Shown here piece by piece: positions 57,044 to 64,000 of a stretch of 64,000 nt of DNA. The notes below the pieces were generated by a model. The model searched no databases. It had not been told where the DNA came from and saw only the letters and a list, made by a program, of their open reading frames with translations. The stretch is from the NCBI GenBank assembly GCA_043228905.1, contig JBHGNT010000011.1, positions 868,001 to 932,000 of the forward strand, given 5' to 3'. The DNA comes from Azolla caroliniana (taxonomy: Eukaryota; Polypodiophyta). The position numbers and the translations under genes are program-made. Numbering within the stretch: position 1 is the stretch's first letter; every line of letters starts with the position of its first letter.

Positions 57044-60000
57044 TCACTCCGGCATGGGGTGTCTTACTAGTCCGATCCTCTTCCGGCATTCATCCAGCTT
57101 GTCGGGTATCAGCACTTTGGTCAGCATATCTGACCCGTTCTCGGCCATGTGGATCTTCGTCAGTGCGAACTCCTGGTCATCTACTCTTTCCCGGATCCAG
57201 TGATATCTTCGATGGATATGCTTCGTCCGGGAATGGTAGGCCGCATTCTTAGCAAGATGGATGGCACTTTGACTGTCGCAATAGAGTCGGTATTCATCTT
57301 GCGGGATACTGAGGTGTCCGATGAAGTCCTTCATCCATAATATTTCCTTGCTGGCTTCCACAGCTGCCATGTACTCCGCCTCCGTGGTTGACAATGCAAC
57401 CGTCTTCTGCAGCCTCGACTGCCACGAAACAGCTCCCCCTGCATATGTCATTACATACCCGGATGTAGACCGGCTGGTATCCACAACAGCCGACATGTCT
57501 GAATCGGTGAAACCGTCAAGTTGAGGTTTTCCGGAGTCCAATCGGAGACAGATATTTGAAGTGCCCTTCAAGTACCGGAGTATCCATTTGACCGCGTTCC
57601 AGTGCTCCTTGCCGGGATTGCTCATAAACCGGCTCACCACTCCGACTGCGTATCCTATATCCAGTCGGGTACACACCATTGCGTACATCAAGCTCCCGAC
57701 AACAGAGGCATATGGAATCTTCATCATATCCGCCTTCTCTGCTTTCGTGTTCGGGCTTTGATTACCGGATAGCCTGCAGTTTGCCGGAAGTGTCGATCCG
57801 ACCGGTTTCGCATCTGACATGTTGAACCGCTGAAGCACCTTTGTCACGTACTTCTCTTGTGACAGCCATAATTGCTTCATTGACCGGTTCCAAATAATAT
57901 GCATCCCCAACATCTGTCTTGCCGGACCCAAGTCTTTCATTGAGAAGGTCCGGTTGAGAGCCTTCTTCAGCATCCGTATTTTGGCTTGGTCCCGTCCGAC
58001 GATCAACATGTCTTCCACGTACAGAAGGAGTATCAGGAAGTCGCCTCCTTCGAACTTCTTCACAAACATGCAGTGATCGGCTTGCGTCTTGTGGTACCCT
58101 TGATCGGTCATGAAGGAATCGAACTTCCGGTACCATTGTCGGGGAGCCTGCTTTAGTCCGTACAGGGTCTTCTTCAGCCGGCATACCAGGTGCTCCTTCC
58201 CTTTCTCCACAAATCCCTCCGGTTGTGGCATGTAGATCTCCTCTTCGAGGTCACCGTGAAGGAATGCCGTCTTCACGTCAAGCTGTTCTACCTCGAGGTT
58301 CATGCTTGCCGCTATACTCAGCACCGTCCGGATGGAGGTCATCTTTACTACCGGGGCAAATATCTCGTCAAAGTCCACGCCCTTTTTCTACTGGAACCCC
58401 TTCACCACAATCCTGGCTTTGTATCTCGGGGGGTTGCCGGCATCTCCCGGTTTCAACTTGTACACCCACTTGTTTCGGAGTGCCCGCTTTCCTTTCGGCA
58501 ACTCCACCAATTCGTACGTATGGTTCTCATGCAGGGAATCCATCTCATCCTGCATGTCACTTAACCATTTGCGGCTGTGGGTGTCATCCTTCGCTTCTTC
58601 GAAGCTTTCCGGTTCCCCCTCATCGGTCAGCAGAACATGCTCTGCATCCGGAAATCTCCGGGGGGGCCTTCTCTCTCTGAGAGGATATCTCCGTCTTCGG
58701 GCTTCGGTAACCGGCTCCTCCATTTTCTCTTCATCCGAATCCGATTCGGGGTCTTGGCTGGTTCCGGTTTCAGCTTCCTCTACTTCTTCTTCAGCTTGTT
58801 CGGTATCCTCAACGTAACCGGCTGGTCCCTCGAGTGCTAACCGGTCTCTTGCCGGTTGGGTCTGCTCATCGTAGAGTCGATCCTTACCGGTCGACTCAGA
58901 GTTCATTATCTTCTTCTCCGACTCCCAGTCGGCGACCGTCTTGTCCTCCATGAAGATAATATCTCGACTCCATCTCATCCTTCTTGTCGACCAGGTCCCA
59001 CACCCGGTAGCCGAACTCATCGTCACCGTAACCGAGGAATATGCATGGCCGGGTCTTTGGATCTAACTTTCCTCTCCGGTCCTTAGCTACATGCACGTAC
59101 GCGAGACACCCGAACACCTTCAGATGCCGGTAGGATACTTCCTTACCGGTCCACACTCTCTGTGGCGTGTCTCCGTCCAAGGGTACTGAGGGTGATCTAT
59201 TTATCACATATGTCGCCGTCGACAATGCCTCAACCCAAAACTTCTTGGGTAGTTTTGCATGCGCTAGCATACTTCGGACCCACTCCATTATGGTCCGGTT
59301 CATCCTCTCGGCCAGTCCGTTTAGTTCCGGTGTCTTCGGCACAATGAATTCGTGCCGGATTCCCTTCGAGCGGCAGTACTCCTCGAACTGCCCCCAGTAT
59401 TCTCCTCCGTTATCTGCTCGAACCGCCTTCAGCTTCCGGCCGGTTTCTCTTTCCACTCTCGCATGGAGCTCTTTGAAGACGGATAGCACCTGATCCTTCA
59501 TCTTCAACGGTGTGGCCCACAACTTCCGGCTGTGGTCATCTATGAACGTCACGAAGTACTGCGCTCCGGCATGTGACTTCGTATCTACTTGACACACATC
59601 CGTATGCACCAACTCCAGTGGTGCATTACGTCTCATCGGTGGCCTTGGTCGGAAGGAGGTCCGGTTTTGCTTACCGGCCAGACAATCAGTGCACTTCTCC
59701 AAGTGCACGTTCTTCACTGGAATGAGGTTTTCGTCTGTAAGCCTCTTCATCCCCTTCTCGCTCATATGACACAACCTCTTGTGCCACAGCTCACCGGCAG
59801 TGTCAGATGCCACATTCACTTCTTCCAGACATAACCGGACATTCATCAGGTATAGTGTGTTGACCTTCCGGGCCCGAGCCACAATCAGGCTCCCTTCCTG
59901 AACTTCATGACACCGTTCCAGATGCTACCCGTGTAGCCTTCATCATCTAGCCGACCGGCTGATATCAGGTTCAGACAAACCTCCGGAACGTGTCAGACAT

Positions 60001-61084
60001 CCTTCAGCAGCAACTTGCATCCTGTTGGTGTTGTCAGCCACACGTCTCCTATGCCGACAATTCGGCATGTACCTTCATTCCCCATCCAGACACAGTCGTG
60101 ATCACCAGCTGAGTAGAATGAGAAGCATTTCTGGTCCGGGGTAAGGTGGAACGACGCTCCGGAGTCTACCACCCAGGTCATCTCGTCGCCGGCAAGGTTT
60201 ATCTCACACTCCTCGGTGATGAGCATAAACTCTTCTTCACTTGCCGCGATTGTCGTCGTTCCCTTCCGGTCCGGCCCCCTCCGGTCTTTACCGTTCCGGT
60301 CCGGGGTCCGCTTCGAATCGGTACCATCGGTTTCCTTGTCTTTTCGGAAATGCCGACAGTTCTTTTGGAAGTGTCCCGGCTTGCCACAATAGAAGCAAGT
60401 GGGCCTCCCCCTTGACTTTGACCGTGTCCCCGACTTCTCCCGGTTCTGGGGAGTACGGTTTCTATGTCTTCCGCGTTCCGATTCGGTAAGGAGCGCTTTG
60501 GAGCTCGTATCTTTATCTTTCTGACGCGCCTCCTCATCTAGCAAGCTCGACTTTACTCTTGCTAGGGATAATCGCTTTCCTTCCGGCCCGGCGTTGCCCA
60601 AAGTGACAACCAACGTCTCCCAGCTATACGGGAGGGAACCGAGCAAGAGTAACGCTAGTACCTCATCAGCGAGAGGTACTTCCAATGAAGTTGCCTGGTG
60701 GATCAGCCCTTGGAAGGCATTCATGTGCTCCGCCATGCTGGAGCCATCTTGGTACCGGAGTCTTACTAGATTCCGGAATACCGAAACCTGATTAACAACA
60801 TTTTTGTTCTGAAACATAATGCTGATCTTCTCCTAGAGCTCATGAGCCTTGCTCTCTTCATTGAAGTTGTTGTATAGACTCATGTCGATGAAACACTGTA
60901 TGTACGCCGTTGTGTTCATGTGCATCACCTCCCATATCGTGGCATCGATTTTGTCCGGTCTCTTATCCCCAAACTGAACCGGCAGCCAAAGATCTTTAAC
61001 CACGAGCATATCCCTCATCTTCGACTTCCACACTGAATAGTTGGAGCCGGTGAGCTTGAACATGCCGCCCAACGATTCATCCAT
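57044..61084 (-). pseudogene. Copia-B gag-pol polyprotein, broken
   Basis: Starts at the ATG at 61082-61084 (MDESLGGMFKLTGSNYSVWK). Gag, zinc knuckle CFYCGKPGHFQKNC, protease VVDSGASFHLTPDQ, integrase (HKRLCHMSEKG to CTDC, HTDVCQ, RADNGGEYWG, NGLAERMNR), IFLGYGDDEFGYRV, RT and RNase H follow in order, ending at the stop near 57044. A stop near 60833 splits gag, stops and a frameshift lie at 59880-59995, and frame changes occur near 58960 and 58385. Protease and integrase catalytic residues are present, but the RT active site reads YVED instead of YVDD (codon 58013-58015). Confidence 0.92.
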
Positions 61085-61099
61085 TTTCTGCGTCGTTTC

Positions 61100-61111
61100 G
61101 CTCTGATACCA
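61100..61111 (-). other. Primer-binding site, initiator tRNA-Met type (Copia-B)
   Basis: On the minus strand tggtatcagagc lies two bases inside the 5' LTR end at 61114. Confidence 0.9.
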
Positions 61112-61113
61112 CT

Positions 61114-61878
61114 TGACAGGAACTGTACACTCCCTATACGCAACGCTCGGCCACAACCGAGCTTAGAATCATACACAGAAAACGGGAAATAAATGCACGA
61201 CACAAGAAGAGAAGAGTACACAGGATGTTTACGTAGAAAACCCCCAAACTAGGGAAAAAACCACGGCAGCCCACAAGCTGCAAACTATCACTATGTTAGA
61301 ATGTACAACAGTGAGTTCACGGAGGCACCGACCTCGTGCTCACGATCTTCGCCATAGGCGGCAGTTACAACAGAGGCAACAACCTCTTTCTCTCTCTCTC
61401 TCTCTGTACACGGTTACACGCTCTCTCTCTTCTTGCACCAACAAGAATAACAACAACTCTACATCACTCACAATAAGTTTGCCCTAAGTCATATTTATAC
61501 TAATATGAATTTTCGGTTATTTACAAATATAGCCTCGATGGGCTCTCAGATACATATTTACGAATATGTCTCTTCATCTGGTGAGCACTCCTCATCGGGT
61601 CTGCAACATCCGGCTCTCCGTAGCCGGGTACTCCTCATCCGGTTCTCACTGGGTCTGCACCATTCGGCTCTCCGAAGCCGGGTACTCCTCATCTGGTTCT
61701 CACCGGGTCTGCACCATCCGGCTCTCCGAAGCCGGGTACTCCTCATCTGGTTCTCACCGGGTCTACACCATCCGACTCTCCGTAGCCGGGTACTCTTCAT
61801 ACGGTTTCGGCCTCGGCTGAGTTTGTTCATCAGCATTGTTCTTCTCCCTTCCCATCTGGAGGGACTTGTCTCCCAATA
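61114..61878 (-). repeat. Copia-B 5' LTR (765 bp)
   Basis: It matches the 3' LTR at both ends (tgacaggaactgtacactcc; gtctcccaata), except that the 54-bp minisatellite has about four units instead of eight, which explains the 218-bp difference. Several substitutions separate the two LTRs. The terminal CA of the LTR is changed to TA. Confidence 0.93.
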
Positions 61879-62323
61879 GGAAGGACGAAATGAGCCGGGA
61901 GGAGTTGCTGGCGGCATGGATTTGGCAACTCGAGCGGAGGCCGGAGGACGTGATATAGGCGAAGGAAAAGTTGCGAGCGGCAAGGGAGCGGAACAAGACC
62001 CGGTTCAACCGGAAAAACCGGTTGCGACCAAAGAAGATCGAGGAAGGTGACTAGGTCTTGGTATACGACAGCAGCCTCGACAATCAGCACAAGGCGGTGC
62101 GAAAGTTTGCTAGGAGATGGTTCGGGCCCTACATGGTGACGAGCGCGAACGACAACGACACGTACAACCTCGCGGAACTCGACGGGACACGGTTAGTGGT
62201 GCCGGTGGCCGGAAAGCGGATCAAAGCTTTCAAAAAGCGGTTCGAAGACGAGCCGGAGCTTGCGAGCGGGAGCGACAACGACGATCAGTTCGGGTCCGGC
62301 GGAGAATCGGAGAGCAACGAGTG
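61879..62323 (+). pseudogene. Gypsy-A2 integrase C-terminal part after Copia-B
   Basis: Resumes with SREELLAAWIWQLERRPEDV, then ARERNKTRFNRKNRLRPKKI and, after a TAG, VLVYDSSLDNQHKAVRKFAR, RWFGPYMVTSANDNDTYNLA and VPVAGKRIKAFKKRFEDEPE. This is the usual GPY-type integrase tail of Ty3/Gypsy. The frame ends at TGA 62322-62324, 70 bp before the 3' LTR. No chromodomain follows. Confidence 0.88.
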
Positions 62324-62393
62324 AGGCCGGGTTTCTTCAATATCTACCCGTCTCTGGCGTATACCGGTGGATGCGCGGTTTGGTGGGGGTGGA

Positions 62394-63011
62394 TGTCGTG
62401 AAGAAAACCGGCCATAGGCGGAATCGGAGAGAAAGCGCGTAAACCGGCCCTTACATGGATGGACGCGTGACTTGATATTTTGTACACGAACCGGTGGATG
62501 TAAATACTAAGCCGCGCGCATTTATTAAGGGGGGGATTGTGCGTATCCCGGTCAGAGGGACAGGGAATAAAGGAAAGAGGACAAGGGAAAACGGGTATCG
62601 CGCGCGAGGAGGAGGAAAAGCGTTGCTGCAGAACGGAAGGCGGAGCTCTCTCTTCGACTGGGGATCGTCGCTCTCTGCGGGTGTCGGGAGGTCGCTGCCT
62701 CTGCTTCGTGGACAGCCCGTGTGCTTCCAGTAGAATCGCTCCCTTTCCTCTTTTGGTTTCTTTGAATCATGTGACTGTCGTCGGTGTGCGTGAGTAGGGT
62801 CCCCGTGTCGGGCCCGTCACCGCTTTATCGGTTGTAACTATCGGAGTTTGTAATCTCTTGCCATTATAATTAAGTGTTACGTTCTATATCTCTCTTTCTC
62901 GCTTCTACATGTCGGTGAATCTCTCTCTCTGTCTCTCCCTCTCTTGCTCCTCGGTCCAAGACCCCCGTGGTCCCGCCCCTTTTCTACACGTACGCGCGTA
63001 ACAACGCGACA
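62394..63011 (+). repeat. Gypsy-A2 3' LTR
   Basis: It has the same ends and length as 50254-50871, with about 3% differences by eye, mostly C/T or G/A. Confidence 0.93.
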
Positions 63012-63833
63012 TCGTGAAGGTGGACTGGACGATAACTGATTGCGGATGGCCTCTGTGCGGCCATCGACTCTGTTAGAGGCAAGGAGGGTAAGAAGATATG
63101 GACGGCAGTGGCGCAATGGCTCACCCTATTGGCGCCACCTATCGAGCCTGTCAATACCACGAAGCGGGGAAGAACAACCGAAGGCACCCTGAAAACGGCC
63201 TCGAAATGGTAGCAATTGTTGCCTTCTAAGGCAACCAAAGGGAAGGTGGCCAACACGGACCAGGCGGCAAAGGAGCGCGCCAATAGGAAGCGGCAGGCGG
63301 AAACGTAGGAGGAGCCACCAGCACGGCCAATCAAGATCAGGCTTCACCAACCGGTTCAACAAGCGCTGGACCCCTTGGTAGTGCAAATCAACATTGGGAC
63401 TCAGGAGGAGGAAGTGGAGGAGGAACCGTTAGAGCACCTCCAGCGGCCGGGGAGCGTTTGGACCCAAAGAAGGATGGAACGCCTATACCCCGCACTGAGC
63501 AGCCCGCACCAAGGATGGAACCAGAACCGGTTCGGACAGAACCGGTCACAGAGCTCCCTGCACAACAACCTCTACAAGCGGGTCAGGATACGGCAAGACC
63601 CGAAATGCAAGCGCCGGAAGTATCTGCGGAAAGGACATTAGGCCTATGACCGGCTGAAGGAGGAGAAAGAGAAGGCGCTGCAAGAAAAGGAGAAGCTGCG
63701 ACGGATGGTGGAAACAGAGATCGAAAGACTGAAAGAAGAACTCCGTCAACAAAAGGATCGAGAAGACCGCGCTCGCCGTCAACTCAACCAAAAGTTGAAG
63801 CAGAAGACCGATGATTTTGAGCACCTGCACTGG
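63012..63833 (+). pseudogene. Gypsy-B2, continuation after Gypsy-A2
   Basis: The first 250 bp read EGKKIWTAVAQWLTLLAPPI in one frame, probably the continuation of the unknown ORF at 49700. Then AAKERANRKRQAET, PLEHLQRPGS and VTELPAQQPLQAGQDTARPE match 34613-35000 of Gypsy-B1. From 63640 a strongly charged coiled-coil-like helix (EEKEKALQEKEKLRRMVETE, IERLKEELRQQKDREDRARR) runs to the LTR start at 63834. Several stops are present. Confidence 0.75.
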
Positions 63834-64000
63834 TGTCGTGAAGATCCGTCACTACGCGTGGATTGTGAGGCGGAACCGCCGAGGTTCTGGACCGGAAGGA
63901 GTTGAAGTTGGCGTGCAAGCTTTAGCGAGAAAGTATTTAAGCTAGATTGAAAGAGAGAGAGAGCTTGAGATAGAATAGAACACTTGATTTTAGATTGAGA
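63834..64000 (-). repeat. Partial Gypsy-A1-type LTR at the window end
   Basis: The start tgtcgtgaagatccgtcact and the next 160 bases match 24726-24890 and 32452-32620. Orientation equals that of Gypsy-A1, so this is the left border of another minus-strand copy or a solo LTR. Confidence 0.88.

Larger units (their letters stand above)
56051..61878 (-). mobile_element. Copia-B, full-length Ty1/Copia element inside Gypsy-A2
   Basis: A minus-strand element with 5' LTR 61114-61878 on the right and 3' LTR 56051-57033 on the left, primer site and gag-pol between. It has a perfect target duplication GGAAG (56046-56050 and 61879-61883). It splits the Gypsy-A2 integrase. Proteins are related to Copia-A (similar integrase and RT) but the gag N-terminus and LTR body differ, so it is a sister family. 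Confidence 0.95.
50254..63011 (+). mobile_element. Gypsy-A2, Ty3/Gypsy element containing Copia-B
   Basis: The element has LTRs 50254-50871 and 62394-63011 (both 618 bp), a primer site, gag, protease, RT, RNase H and integrase, the last split by Copia-B at 56051-61878. By eye the LTRs differ at roughly 20 sites, nearly all transitions. A 6-bp repeat TGAAGG occurs three bases outside each LTR (50245-50250 and 63015-63020), a possible altered target duplication in Gypsy-B2. Confidence 0.9.

Noticed and set aside
56445-57203. A 252-codon + strand frame and overlapping minus frames; the same at 61505-61983.
   Set aside because: They are the 54-bp minisatellite of the Copia-B LTR, whose unit is a multiple of three.
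61879-62323. A chromodomain at the end of the Gypsy-A2 integrase.
   Set aside because: The tail ends after the GPY-type segment and an acidic stretch; no aromatic cage-like chromodomain pattern is visible.

Overview
The window looks like nuclear DNA of a land plant. It carries the 3' end of a MSH4-type meiotic MutS gene, a complete EF-hand/TPR protein gene of a family known from plants, and a four-exon PP2C phosphatase gene with a 3.7-kb first intron. Introns have ordinary GT-AG borders. The right-hand 40 kb is LTR retrotransposons inserted into one another. I cannot place the lineage from sequence alone. The heavy retrotransposon load and long CATA/CACATA microsatellite would suit a large-genome plant such as a fern, but that is a weak inference.

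Layout. 1-1429: last five exons of a MSH4 gene (+). 1430-8257: AT-rich intergenic DNA with a very decayed Ty3/Gypsy pol relic (about 2290-3150). 8258-9201: compound microsatellite, a 116-bp tandem duplication and an (AC)n tract, all upstream of the EF-hand/TPR gene (9329-11764, +). The last 89 codons and 3' flank of that gene are duplicated in tandem (11498-12402). 14457-20467 (-): PP2C gene; its first intron holds a dead Copia fragment and its first exon codes for an in-frame repeat tract. 21315-21540: 31-bp minisatellite. 21640-24365: nothing recognisable.

24366-64000 is a nest of at least eight LTR elements, GC-richer than the left part. I use local names. Gypsy-A1 (-, 24726-33545) is broken by truncated Copia-A1. 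A Copia-C fragment carries a solo LTR with a perfect 5-bp target duplication. Gypsy-B1 (+, 34613-49409) was hit by truncated Gypsy-A3, a solo LTR of the A1 type, and full-length Copia-A2 (43733-49165). A second Gypsy-B copy (49700-50253, resuming at 63012) holds Gypsy-A2 (50254-63011), which in turn holds Copia-B (-, 56051-61878). The window ends inside another A1-type LTR.

No element looks able to move by itself. Copia-A2 is closest: one stop in a 1357-residue frame, but also changed protease and integrase catalytic residues. Most internal stops have a C-to-T or G-to-A form, as expected from decay of methylated cytosine. The most unusual signals are an exact in-frame triplication of part of the Gypsy-B1 integrase, minisatellites inside Copia LTRs whose copy number differs between the two LTRs of one element, and the partial tandem duplication of the EF-hand/TPR gene. 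I did not find a convincing new multi-gene system.
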